Shown here: piece by piece, positions 24,056-36,522 of the stretch
Numbering within the stretch: position 1 is the first letter of the stretch
Layout: each line of letters starts with the position of its first letter
Origin: Pleodorina starrii
Lineage: Eukaryota; Chlorophyta; Chlorophyceae; Chlamydomonadales; Volvocaceae
Direction: 5' to 3'
DNA length: 64,000 bases
Assembly (NCBI GenBank): GCA_030267565.1
Contig: BRXU01000002.1
Span: forward strand, 3,533,501-3,597,500
Program-made: the position numbers and the translations under genes
The notes under the pieces: generated by a model
Database searches by the model: none
The model's input: only the letters and a program-made list of their open reading frames with translations
Told to the model about the DNA's origin: nothing

Positions 24056-26671
24056 ATGGACGGCGATTGCCACCTGGCCCAGTCCACCTGTACGGCGCCC
24101 GTGAGGGGCCGCCTAGGCGGCCGCGCCGACGGCTCCTCGGCGACAGCGGCCGACATGTACGACATCGTCGGCGCCGCAGCCGCGTGGCGCGCTTCGCGGA
24201 TCGTATTCGGGCTAAGTCCCACGCCGGCGGGTCGCACCAGCGGCCCCTCGCCCCGCCTCTCCCAGGCGCCCGAGTCTTCCCCGGCGCTGCCTCCCATCGC
24301 CGACCTCGCCAGTCCCGACCGGCCGCCGCTCGTCCTCCAGCTCGCCACCGCCTCCTCCACCAATCACCCCTCCCTAACGCGCGGCGCCGCCTCAGCCGCC
24401 GCGGGCCTCTCCACGCCGTCCCCCTTCGGCCGCTCCGCGGCCGACCAGCAAGCGCAGCTTGGCGCCGCCGCCGCCGCCGCCGCCGCCCGCGACAACACCC
24501 ACGTCCACGTACCGGACGCCGCCACCGTCCATCCGGCGGGATTCACTGGCCGGGTGTGGGGCTCCCGTCGACTGCCGTACAGCCAGGCACCCACTGGCGG
24601 CGGCGGCGGCGGCGGCGTCCGCTGTGTGGAGGCGCGGCGGGCGCCGGCGCTGCGGCCTGAGGGGCCTTTCGACTGGGGCCTGCAGCTGCCGCTCTGGGAG
24701 GAGCAGGAGGGCCCGGGCGGTGGCCTGCAGGGCCACGACGGTCAGAAGCAGTTTGAGGAGCGGATGGCCGGAATGAACATGGTGGGTGGGTGGGTGTGGG
24801 TGGATGGGTTGGGTTGGGTTGGGTTGCCACACGTCCTTTGTCCTTGGGGAGCTGCATGGGGGTCGTTCCTCCAGGGGGGGGCCTTCGCTGGTCTTGGCTC
24901 GCTGGTCGGCCTGTCCGTAGCTCTCCCACCATCCCCCCCGCCTCGGCCGGCACTGATACTGCTACTGATATTGATACTGTATCCCTCCTCGGTGCTCCTT
25001 GGTGCTCCTGGGTCGAGTTTGGTCGTTGGGTCATTGGCTAGCTGGTAGTTGCGGGTGGCACGGGGCTGGGGTTTCGAGCAGCTCCCCACGCGCCCCCGGC
25101 TCCCGCGCCTCCTGTTCCTCAGCGGCGGCAACCTCGCGGCGCGGTTACGGAGCGTTGAGTGTCAGTGCTCCCAGTTGAGCTCAAACTGACCTGAACACAT
25201 TACCTTTTGACTTTGACCTTCACACGTGACTTTTGACTTTGACACGTGATCTTGGCCCTTCCCGCCATCAAGCGTGGCGCCAACTGGCGGCCCGGCTCCC
25301 CCGCGCGGGGGTGGCCCGCCCGCCCGCCTCTCTTTTCACGGCGCCTGCCTCGATACCGTCGTTTCGGCTTCTCCACTTTCTCATTGGGGAATTGGGCCGT
25401 ACCAATAACCAAGCAAGTCGTTGCGAACCATCCATGCGGTTGTTTGCCGTACGCAGGCGGCCTGGAACCCCAGCCCCGGCCGGCCGGTGGCCAAGCCCGC
25501 TACGTCGCTCGGACGCTGGCTGACGCTCATAGCCGCCATCAAGGCAGCTGGCAGCGGCGACGGCGGCGGCGGCGGCGCCGCCACGGCGGCGGCGCGCGGC
25601 CCCGGCCACGTGGCGGCCAAGCTCGCGGCGGCCAAGACGGCGCCGCCAGCGCCGCCGTACCGACTTCCCTTCGCCACTACAGGCGCCGCTGCCACGTCCG
25701 CGGACGCTGCTGCAGGCGCTGCGGCGGCGATGCAGTCTGAGCAGGCGGCTGGGCAGGAGCTCGCGGCTCCGCCGCGGCGGCCAGAACCGCACCCAGCCGC
25801 CCAGCCGCAGCAGCAGCAGCAGCCGCACGAGCGGCAGGAACCAACGACGGCGCAGGTCATTCCGTCTCTTCAAGCCCGAGTCCGCGCGCCGAGGCCCAGC
25901 GGCGACGGCGCCACGGCGGCGGCGGCGGAGCCGCGGTGGCAGCTGCACACCACACCATCTGGGCCAGCCGAGTCACCGGCACCCGCCGCCGCTGCCGGCG
26001 ACGGCGGCGGCGGCGAGCGCAGCGGCGGTGACGGCGACGCCGGGCCGCAGCGCAGCGCCGAGTCGGGCTCTGCGGCGCAAGGCCAGGGGGAGGAGGTGGT
26101 GGCCAGGGCGACGGCGGCGGCGGCGGCGGCAGCGGCAGCGGGTGTGGGTGGTGGGGCCCGCCGGTCGAGTGGGGGGGCGACGAGGTGCTCCGCGGGGGGT
26201 CTCATGGCTACTGTGGCGCGGCTGGCGGCGGAGGGACGGGAGGCCGTCCTGGCACGACACGGTGGTGCCGCCGCCGCCGCCGCCGCTGGCGGAGGCTGCC
26301 GCGGGGACTCTCAGGGGGCTGGCGGCGGCGGGGCCGCGGAAGGCAGCGGGGCCAACAGCGGGGAGTGCAGCGGCGGACCGGGCGGCGGCGCCGACGGCGG
26401 CCGCGGGAGGGGGTGCTGCCCGCCGTCGCCGTCGCCTTCTGGTGTGGGGGTCAAGCGGAGGCTGGCGGAGGTGGTGGGCGCTGATGCGGCGGACCGGGGC
26501 GGCGCAGGCGGGGGTGCAGGCGGGGGCATCCCGCACCCTTTGCTGCGACGGGAGCTGCTGCTCAGCGCCATAGAGGAGCAGCTGCAGCTAAAGCCGCTGT
26601 CGGCCGCGGCGGCCGCCACCGCCGCCGCCGCCACCGCTGCGGCTTCGCCTTGCGCTGCGGACGAGTGTTAG
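24056..26671 (+). CDS. Unrecognised Ala/Gly-rich protein
   Basis: Two exons, 24056-24781 and 25457-26671, phase 0, giving 646 residues. I do not recognise a family. Low-complexity Ala, Gly, Pro and Gln tracts dominate. More ordered pieces are AAAWRASRIVFGLSP near residue 40, PFDWGLQLPLWEEQEG near 205-220, KQFEERMAGMN at the exon join, then SLGRWLTLIAAIKA, and near the end HPLLRRELLLSAIEEQLQL, a probable amphipathic helix. It ends at TAG 26669-26671. The start is uncertain: the same frame is open back to an ATG at 23555, and a CTTCAG acceptor-like site precedes 24027. I chose 24056 because strong C/G third-position bias begins there. The 675-bp intron holds no array. Probably nuclear or cytosolic and disordered; function unknown. 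Confidence 0.65.
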
Positions 26672-29107
26672 GTTTCTGAAACAGCACCAGGGCCGGGGAG
26701 CCGGGGAGGACCCGGGGCCGCTGACACGTGCTTCTGGCCGGTTGGGGGGCAGGGTCGCAGGGAAAGCTGGAGGTGTCCACCCCATCAAACACTGCTGGGG
26801 TCTGACAAACGCGTGCACGCTCGCTTCCTGTCAATGCCGACGACGTTTCTGTTTTCTGCGCGCGGTTGCGCTTTCTCTCTCTGTCCTCTTAACAATCTCT
26901 TCACTTTCTTCACTCTCTCTTGTCCATTCGTTTACCGAACCTACTTCTCCGTCTTTCCTTCCTCCACTCTTTCGCTTGGTCCGCGTCCGCACGCTAGCGA
27001 GAGGAACCGGCGCGTTGCTGTTCGGGGTGAATTGGCTGGACGCACACGGACGAGGAGCGCGCCAGAACAAATTTACTGTGGGATCTATTACTGGTTTTGC
27101 CTGTTGGCTATGTTACTGCTTCGCCGCGCGCGTGTATGACCAAAGAGCCTGCGACAGCGGCTTCTGTTGTTGCGCGACAAAGAAACGGCGGAAAAAATTG
27201 ATATGCGCTGCTTTTCGTTTTTCCTTGCATGCGCGGATTGTGTCAATACTCTTGACTCTTTACGTCTTCAGCGCCCGGCGCTCACTGTAAGCACTGCTAC
27301 GTATTCTGGATGGAAGGCTAACGTGATTGTCAGATAACACGGCGCGCGGTAGGGGGCCGCGGGAGAGGGTGGCGGCCCCGGCGGCGCCAGGACGGCCGTG
27401 AGGCCTTGGCGGCCCCGCCGAGCGCCGGCTGTACGTGGCTATTACGGCGGCGGTCTTCGAAGTCGATAACACGTTAAGTTCAATTACAATAACATGGTAC
27501 GCAGGGGCGCATGCATGTACGACGATGGGCAGGTGCGAATGTCAGTGGACCGAGCCGAGGGTTGATATGAGGGACGACGGGGCGGCGGCGGCGGCGGCGG
27601 TGGCGGCAGCGGGCGGGTTAGCGAGCCGGGGGCGGAGACTCAGTCCCAGCCCCAGCCCCAGAGGCGGAGCGGAGGCTGCCCTGCACCGCCATGCTCTGCT
27701 CCCGCGGGGTGCCGCACGATTTCCAACGTTTGAATCCACTGCGTACGACACCGTACACGTAACTTTGTCGTACACCTTTGGCATACAGTAATTCAATGAC
27801 TTGCTTCGTTGATTCGTTGCTCGGCGGGGGCGCCCTTGACTGGCGGTCAGGGATCCGATCTTCCGATGCCGTTGCTTTCCTAAACCGTATCGATCAGAGG
27901 TTTGTTGAGATGGTGGCGGTGCGGCGCAAGACACCCGGCTTTCCACCCGGCACGGCACCGGTTGTCTGCGTGTGCGTCTGTCTGCCTGTCTGTCTGGTGC
28001 GGTTGTCTAATGTCTGTCTGCCTGTCTATCTAATTGTCTGATTGTTTGTGTCATTGTTGAGCTGGATGAACCGCACCAAAGGGAGGGGGGAGAGAGAGAG
28101 AGATCGGAGCCAGAGGGGCCCCTCCGCGACCCCAAGTGCTTTGCTTCCTGTAGCCCTGTACACCTACACCGATACGTAGACCCCAACTCCGGCCGGGCGG
28201 AGAGGCTTCCAACAAGAATTGTACTAAAAGTTCAGCCGGGGGTGGTGGTCCATGTGGGTGGTCATACGGGGCTCGCCAGCCCCAAGCGATTCACATACAG
28301 CACGCGCGGTGGGGTGGGCCCTGCTGGGCAGGTGCGTGTGGTGTGTGGTGTTGGGGTCGGAGGGCAGGCATCGGGCTGTGACCGCCACCACCACTCCCCA
28401 CTTACCGTTACCACCACTGCGGCCACCACCGGTAGTTTATTCAAAAAGTCCGGCCTGTCCCGGCGCCCTCCGTTGTTCCCTTTCTTCCCCCGGAGCCCTG
28501 CTGAGTAGAGCTCTCGACGGGCCGCATCACGTCATGGCCCCCCGTCCAGAAACAGCATGCCGTGCATGCCGTACGTGTCGTACAACCTGAAACCCGAGCC
28601 CACCCACTGACCCACTGACACACGCGGTAGGTAGCGGCTCCCCAGGCACCACCTGTCCCCTGTCCATCCACCCACCCACCCACCCATCCATCCATCCATC
28701 CATCCATCCATCAATCCATTTCACAGCGGGCAGCGCAAACCGATTCCAACCCTCAACTCTCAGCCCTCAATCCCCGGCGCCAACTTTGTGCCGCAGCTGC
28801 CCTCTCCACCACCACCACCACCACCACCACCACCTCCACACTCGTCCATCTGCCGCCGCTACCTTCCAGTGCCCACTACTAGGCTCCCAAGGAGGGGGTG
28901 GGGGTCCCGACGCCGCACACGCACAAAAACGCAAACACACACAGCAAAGCTGCAACTGTGCCAGGGCCCCGCCCGCCCGCCCGCCCCGGCATCCGTCCGC
29001 TTCCCCATCTCCCACTCCCATCTGTCAATGCTCACACAACCCAACTCGCCTCTGCCCCTCCTCCTCCTCCTCCTCCCTCTTCCTCCCTCTCTTTCCCCCT
29101 TTGCCTC
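26672..29107. other. Convergent 3' UTR and intergenic interval
   Basis: TGTAA at 27286-27290 would end the Ala-rich gene's transcript (3' UTR about 0.63 kb). Minus-strand TGTAA at 27484-27488 is the nearest signal I found for the leftward SDR gene. Short simple repeats occur at 28660-28710 (CCCA then CATC) and 28806-28838 (CAC). No gene supported. Confidence 0.5.
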
Positions 29108-31030
29108 TCAGTGCACGCCGGGCTTGAGTCCCGCCCACATGTCCCTCAGCCCCGCCTCGTAGCCGCCCTCGGGCAGCCCCGGCCTCGCCACCAGCTCCAG
29201 CGTCACGTTGGCGGCTGCCGGGTGAGTCAGCGCCTCCGCACACACCGCCGCCACGTCAGCCCGGGGGATGTTGCCGGGAGCAGACACCCGGTCGCCCTGA
29301 CCTGCGTGCGTACAGGGGGGGGGTGTGGGGGGGCGGGTTGGGACGTGTGAGGTGAGGAGGAGGAGGAGGGAAAGCACCGGTGGGTAGGTACTCGGTAGGT
29401 CGGGCAGATGGGGGCAGACCGGCAGAGGGGTCGCAGCCACGGTCATCCGGATGTGGGGCTGTTGGGGTTTGCTCCATTGGGGCGCCCTCTGCGCTCAACG
29501 GGGGGGCGGTGCGTCGTGAAGGGTTGGGTTGCAGGTGGCTGACACCCACCCATAAATCCACCCGACAGAAAGGATTCTTCTGATACGGTCGCGTTCACGG
29601 GCCCCGGCCTATGCGTGGATCACGCCCACTCACCCCGGGTTCGCTAACGTCCCCTCCGTTGCAGCGCCGCGGTAACATCCATCCCCACCCACCCACCCAC
29701 CCACCCACCCACCCACCCACCCACCCACCCACCCACCCACCCACCCACCCACCCACCCACCCACCCACCCACCCACCCACCCACCCACCCACCCACCCAC
29801 CCACCCACCCACCCACCCACCCACCCACCCACCCACACCACCCACCCACACCACCCACACCACCCACCCACCCCACCCACCACCCCCACCCACCCACCCC
29901 ACCCACACCCCCCACCCACACCACCCACCCACACCACCCACCCACACCACCCACCCACACCACCCACCCACACCACCCACCCGCCCCCCCCCAGCCCCTC
30001 CCCCCCAACCACCCACACCACCCACCCACCCACACCACCCACCCACCCACACCACCCACACACACCACCCACCCACACCACCCACCCACACCACCCACCC
30101 ACACCACCCACCCACACCACCCACCCAACCACCCACACCACCCACCCAACCACCCACACCACCCACACCACCCACCCACCCACCCACACCACCCACCCAC
30201 CCGCCCGCCCACCCGCCCACCCGCCCACCCACCCACCCACCCACCCACCCACCCACCCACCCACCCACCCACCCACCCACCCACACCACCCACCCACCCA
30301 CCCACCCACACCACCCACCCACCCACCCACCCACCACACCACCCACCCACCCGCCCGCCCACCCACCCACCCACACCACCCACACCACCCACCCACCCAC
30401 CCACCCACCCACACCACCCACCCACACCACCCACCCACACCACCCACCCACCCCACCCACCCACCCACCCACCACCCACCCACCCACCCACCCACCCACC
30501 CACCCACCCACCCACCCACCCACACCACCCACACCACCCACCCACACCACCCACACCACCCACCCACACCACCCACCCACACCACCCACCCACCCCACCC
30601 ACACCAGCCACCCACACCACCCACCCACACCACCCACCCACCCCACCCACACCACCCACCCACCCCACCCACCCACCCCACCCCCACCACCCACCCCCAC
30701 CACCCACCCCCACCACCCACCCACCCCACCCACACCACCCACCCCCCCCACCCACACCACCCACCCACACCACCCACCCACCCACCCACACCACCCACAC
30801 CACCCACACCACCCGCCCACCCGCCCACACCACCCACCCACCCGCCCGCCCACCCGCCCACCCGCCCACCCACCCGCCCACCCACCCACCCACCCACCCA
30901 CCCACCCACCCACCCACCCACCCACCCACACCACCCACCCACCCACCCACCCACACCACCCACCCACCCACCCACCCACCCACACCACCCACCCACCCGC
31001 CCGCCCACCCGCCCACCCACCCCCCACCCC

Positions 31031-31077
<47 letters not shown>

Positions 31078-34000
31078 ACCCCCCCACCCCCCCCACCCAC
31101 CCACCCCTCGCCCCACCCCCCCCCCCCACCCACCCACCCACACCACCCACCCGCCCGCCCACCCGCCCACCCACCCGCCCGCCCGCCCACCCGCCCACCC
31201 GCCCGCCCACACCACCCACCCCACCCACCCACCCACCCGCCCCCCCCCACCACCCACCCCACCCACCCACCCCCCCCCCCACCCCCCCTACCCACCCACC
31301 CACCCACCCACCCGCCCACCACCCACCCACCCCCCCGCCCGCCCACCCACCCACCCACACCACCCACTCACCACCCACACCACCCACCCACCCCCCCCCC
31401 CACCCACCCACCCTCCCACACCACCCACACGCCCACCCCCCCCCCCACACCCCCCCCCACCCACCCCCACCACCCACCCACCACCCTCCCCATCCACCCA
31501 CCCACACCACCCACCCACCCACCCACCCACACCACCCACACCACCCACCCACACCACCCATCCACACCACCCACCCACCCCACCCACCCACCCCACCCAC
31601 CCCACCCACCCACACCACCCACCCACCCCCCCCACCCACACCCCCCACCCACCCCACCCACCCACACCACCCACCCACACCACCCACCCACACCACCCAC
31701 TCCACCCACCCACAGCAGCCACGCACCCCTCAGTCCCTGGGCATCCACCCCACCCACCCACCCCACCCACCCCACCCACCCACACCACCCACCCACACCA
31801 CCCACCCACCCCACCCACCCACACCACCCACCCACCCACCCACACCACCCACCCGCCCGCCCACACCGCCCACCCGCCCGCCCACCCACCCACCCACCCA
31901 CCCACCCACCCACCCACCCACACCACCCACCCACCCACACCACCCACCCACCCCACCCACCCACCCACACCACCCACCCACCCACCCACCCACCCACACC
32001 ACCCACCCACCCCACCCACCCTCCCTCCCCCCCCACCCACCCACACCAGCCACCCACACCACCCACCCACCCCACCCACGCACCCCACCCACCCACCCAC
32101 CCACACCACCCACCCACCCCACCCACCCACCCACCCACACCACCCACCCAAACCACCCACCCACACCACCCACCCACACCACCCACCCAACCACCCACAC
32201 CACCCACACCACCCACCCAACCACCCACACCACCCACACCACCCACCCACCCGCCCGCCCACCCGCCCACCCGCCCACCCACCCGCCCACCCACCCACCC
32301 ACCCACCCACCCACCCACCCACCCACCCACCCACCCACCCACCCACCCACCCACCCACCCACCCACCCACCCACCCACACCACCCACCCACCCACCCACC
32401 CACCCACCCACCCACCCACCCACACCACCCACACCACCCACCCACCCGCCCGCCCACCCACCCACCCACCCGCCCGCCCGCCCGCCCACCCGCCCGCCCA
32501 CCCACCCACCCACACCACCCACCCACCCACCCACCCACACCACCCACCCACCCACCCACCCACACCACCCACCCGCCCGCCCACCCGCCCACCCACCCAC
32601 CCACCCCACCCACCCGCCCACCCGCCCGCCCACACCACCCACCCACCCACCCACCCACCCACCCCACCCCCACCACCCACCCCACCCACCCACCCACCCA
32701 CACCACCCGCCCACCCACCCACCCACCCACCCACCCACACCACCCACCCACCCACCCACACCACCCACCCACCCACCCACCCACACCACCCACCCACCCG
32801 CCCACACCACCCACCCCGCCCACCCCCCACCCCCACCACCCACCCACCCGCCCACACCGCCCACCCCCCACCCACACCCCACACCCACCCACCCACACCA
32901 CCCACCCACACCACCCACCCACCCACCCACCCACACCACCCACCCACACCACCCACACCACCCACACCACCCACCCAATCTGTGCACCTTTCTTTAGGTA
33001 CGGGCGATACTATAAAAAATAATCAGAATAGCGGTAATGATGGAGATGACGTTTTAATTTTTTAAATTTAAGTAAAATCATTAATTAAAATTACCGGTTG
33101 ATTCCCCCTCAATATAGGCACACCTCAAGTTTAAGTTACCAGGATACGCCCACCCGCCCGCCCGCCCACCCGCCCACCCGCCCGCCCACCCGCCCGCCCA
33201 CCCGCCCACCCGCCCGCCCACCCGCCCGCCCACCCACCCGCCCGCCCGCCCACCCGCCCGCCCACCCGCCCGCCCGCCCGCCCACCCACCCGCCCGCCCA
33301 CCCACCCACCCACCCACCCGCCCGCCCGCCCGCCCACCCGCCCGCCCGCCCGCCCACCCACCCACCCACACCACCCACCCACCCACCCACCCACACCACC
33401 CACCCACCCACCCACCCACCCACCCACACCACCCACCCCACCACCCACCCACCCATCCACCCACCCGCCCGCCCGCCCACCCGCCCACCCGCCCGCCCAC
33501 CCGCCCACCCGCCCGCCCGCCCGCCCGCCCGCCCGCCCACCCGCCCGCCCACCCGCCCGCCCACCCGCCCGCCCACCCACCCGCCCACCGCCCGCCCACC
33601 CACCCGCCCACCGCCCGCCCGCCCGCCCGCCCGACCACACGCCCACCCGCCCCCCCACCCGCCCACCCGCCCGCCCACCCGCCCGCCCACCCACCCGCCC
33701 ACCCGCCCGCCCACCCACCCGCCCACCCACCCACCCACCCACCCGCCCACCCACCCACCCACCCACCCACCCACCCACCCACCCACCCACACCACCCACC
33801 CACCCACCCCCACCACCCACCCACCCGCCCACACCACCCACACCGCCCACCCCCCACCCCCACCACCCACCCACCCGCCCACACCGCCCACCCCCCACCC
33901 ACACCCCCCACCCACCCACCCACACCACCCACCCACACCACCCGCCCGCCCACCCACCCGCCCACCCACCCACCCACCCACCCGCCCGCCCACCCGCCCA

Positions 34001-36522
34001 CCCGCCCACACACACACCCACCCACACACCCACCCCACCCACACCACCCACCCACCCACCCACCCACCCACCCACACCACCCACCCACCCACCCACACCA
34101 CCCACCCACCCACCCACACCACCCACCCACCCACCCACACCACCCACACCACCCACACCACCCACCCAATCTGTGCACCATTCTTTAGGTACGGGCGATA
34201 CTATAAAAAATAATCAGAATAGCGGTAATGATGGAGATGACGTTGTAATTTTTTAAATTTAAGTAAAATCATTAATTAAAATTACCGGTTGATTCCCCCT
34301 CAATATAGGCACACCTCAAGTTTAAGTTACCAGGATACGCCCACCCGCCCGCCCGCCCACCCGCCCACCCGCCCGCCCACCCGCCCGCCCACCCGCCCAC
34401 CCGCCCGCCCACCCGCCCGCCCACCCACCCGCCCACCCACCCGCCCGCCCGCCCACCCGCCCGCCAACCCGCCCGCCCGCCCGCCCACCCACCCGCCCGC
34501 CCACCCACCCACCCACCCTCCCGCCCGCCCGCCCACCCGCCCGCCCGCCCGCCCACCCACCCACCCACACCACCCACCCACCCACCCACACCACCCACCC
34601 ACCCACCCACCCACCCACACCACCCACCCACCCACCCACCCACCCACACCACCCATCCCACCACCCACCCACCCATCCACCCACCCGCCCGCCCGCCCAC
34701 CCGCCCACCCGCCCACCCACCCGCCCGCCCGCCCGCCCGCCTACCCGCCCACCCGCCTCCCGCCCCCCCCCCCGCCCGCCCTCCCTCCCGCCCACCCGCC
34801 CGCCCTCCCGCCCGCCCTCCCGCCCGCCCACCCGCCCGCCCACCCGCCCGCCCACCCACCCGCCCACCGCCCGCCCGCCCGCCCGCCCGACCACACGCCC
34901 ACCCGCCCCCCCACCCGCCCACCCGCCCGCCCACCCGCCCGCCCACCCACCCGCCCACCCGCCCGCCCACCCACTCGCCCGCCCGCCCGCCCACCCGCCC
35001 GCCCGCCCGCCCGCCCGCCCGCCCGCCCACCACCCGCCCACCCGCCCGCCCACCCACCCGCCCGCCCGCCCGCCCGCCCGCCCGCCCGGCCGCCCGCCCG
35101 CCCGCCTACCTGTGACGAAGGTCACCTGGCCGCCCGGGCCCTTGCCCAGCCCGCCCGGCCGCACGATGGTGTACTCTACGCCACTGGCACGGAGCGCGTC
35201 CTCCCCTGGAGGGGTGAGAACGAGACCAACAGGATCAGGGAGGGCTCGGGGGCAAGGAAGATAATCCCATTGCAGCGCCCCCAGCGCAGGGAGCAGGCGG
35301 GAGAGTGGGTGGGTGGGTGGTGGAGTGGTGGGACTCCACTGGTTTGTGGGGTGTACCACGTGCCGAACGGGGGGAAGGGAGGGAAGGGGAGGGGAGGGGA
35401 CCGGTGGCATGTGCAACGCCCCCAGGGCACCACCAACCCAGCCCAGCCCAGCCCCGCTGATGGCCCACCGACCCACCCTTGAGTTTGTAGTCCATGAGAC
35501 CGTATCGGATGTTGTTGAGCAGCAGACGCATGGGGTTCAGCCTGGCAGGGGGAGGGGAAAAGGGGGAGGGGGAGGAGGAGGAGGAGGGGGAGTGAACTGC
35601 GTGGATGGCACTACTGGTACCTCCCGGCAATCATCCCCCCCAAAACGAGTTGCCAGAAACTCGAAATTTACTCCCACGCAGCCTCTAAATCCAAAAGCGC
35701 TGTAATCCCCACCCAACCGCCCCGCCCAACCAGAATCCCACGCTCCCCCTCCTGTCCGGTTCCTCTCTCCCCTCCCCCGTGAATAACTCAGCCCACGCCC
35801 CGCCCCGCCCTCACGCTTCGCTTTCCTCCACCAACCCCCTCAACCCCTTCGTTCCTCCCGTTCCTTCGCTGTGGTCCGCCTTCCTTCCATCTCCCCTCCT
35901 CTTCCCCCTCCCCTCCTCCCTCCCCTTCCCCCTCTCCTTCCCCCTCCCCTTCTCCCTCCCCTTCTCCCTCCTCTGCCCCCCTCCTCTTTCCCCTCCTCCC
36001 CTCCCCCTCCTCACCAGTGTTTGCGGGTGACCAGCATTGACGACACAAGGATCACTCGTTGCACTCCCAACTCCTTGCTCACAGCCGCCACGTTCTGAAC
36101 ACCCTGTGTGCCGGCACGTGCACGAGCGTGCATGTATGTGTGTGTGTGTGCATGTGTGTATGTGTCTACATATATAAGAGAGGGAGAGCGGTGTGGTGGA
36201 GGTGGGGAGAAGTTGTACGGCACCGCTGCCGTACCTTGAAATCCACCTCGGCGGGCGACCAGTAGCCGGTGCCGGCCACCGCAAAGATGACGCCGCGCGC
36301 GCCGCGCAGGGCCTCACGCAGACTGTCGATGTTTGTGACGTCGCCTTGCACGATCTGGAGCTTGGGATTGGGCTCCAGGACGCCGTCGAGCTTGGAGGGG
36401 TTGCGCAGGACGGCGCGCGTGGGCAGGTCGGAGATGGCCAGCAGCCGCTTGACGCACTCCAGGCCCGTCCGGCCGGACGCGCCGAGCACCACGTTGACGG
36501 CCTGGGAAGAGGTTGTGGACAT
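29108..36522 (-). CDS. Atypical SDR / NmrA-like NAD(P)-binding protein
   Basis: Rossmann-fold NAD(P)-binding protein of the atypical short-chain dehydrogenase group, resembling plant plastid and cytosolic NmrA-like proteins. Exons: 36522-36235, 36094-36015, 35541-35477, 35205-35110, 29301-29108; 240 residues. Glycine motif GASGRTG at residues 14-20, acidic/dinucleotide region GDVTNIDSLREAL, central FAVAGTGYW, NVAAVSKELGVQRVILVSSM strand-helix, then VEYTIVRPGGL and the C-terminal ADVAAVCAEAL. All fit the family in order and the length is normal. The start ATG has an AAAAC leader, a good algal context. The final intron (29302-35109) is 5.8 kb of simple repeat, far longer than the 723 bp of coding sequence. 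No transit peptide is obvious. Substrate unknown. Confidence 0.9.
29572..29627 (+). repeat. Dispersed ~50-bp repeat, copy 4
   Basis: Contains TTCTTCTGATACGGTC, GTTCACGGGCCCCGG and CCTATGCGTGGATCAC. It lies in the giant SDR intron, antisense to that gene, beside the start of the microsatellite. Confidence 0.65.
29682..32978. repeat. CCCA/CCCG/CACAC microsatellite, main block
   Basis: 3.3 kb almost wholly of CCCA units with CCCG, CCACACCA and CCCC variants. On the transcribed (minus) strand it is GGGT-rich. A run of 46 consecutive C occupies 31032-31077. The single non-repetitive interruption is a short piece at 31700-31750. Confidence 0.97.
32979..33148. repeat. AT-rich 170-bp island, copy A
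   Basis: AT-rich unique-looking sequence embedded in the microsatellite. It contains TTTTAATTTTTTAAATTT and ATTAATTAAAATTACCGG. Repeated with two or three differences at 34170-34339. Confidence 0.95.
33149..34169. repeat. CCCG/CCCA microsatellite, second block
   Basis: About 1 kb, richer in CCCG than the main block. With island A it forms one unit of a 1,191-bp tandem duplication. Confidence 0.95.
34170..34339. repeat. AT-rich 170-bp island, copy B
   Basis: Second copy of the island, exactly 1,191 bp after copy A. Differences seen include ACCTTTCTT versus ACCATTCTT and ACGTTTTAA versus ACGTTGTAA. Confidence 0.95.
34340..35106. repeat. CCCG microsatellite, third block
   Basis: CCCG/CCCA/CCTC units running up to within a few bases of the exon donor at 35109. 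The exon-intron boundary is therefore buried in repeat. Confidence 0.95.

Noticed and set aside
29611..32997. 1,100-residue open frame of His-Pro-Thr repeats and equally long Gly-Trp-Val frames on the other strand
   Set aside because: All are translations of the CCCA/CCCG microsatellite, open in several frames on both strands, inside an intron of a well-supported gene.
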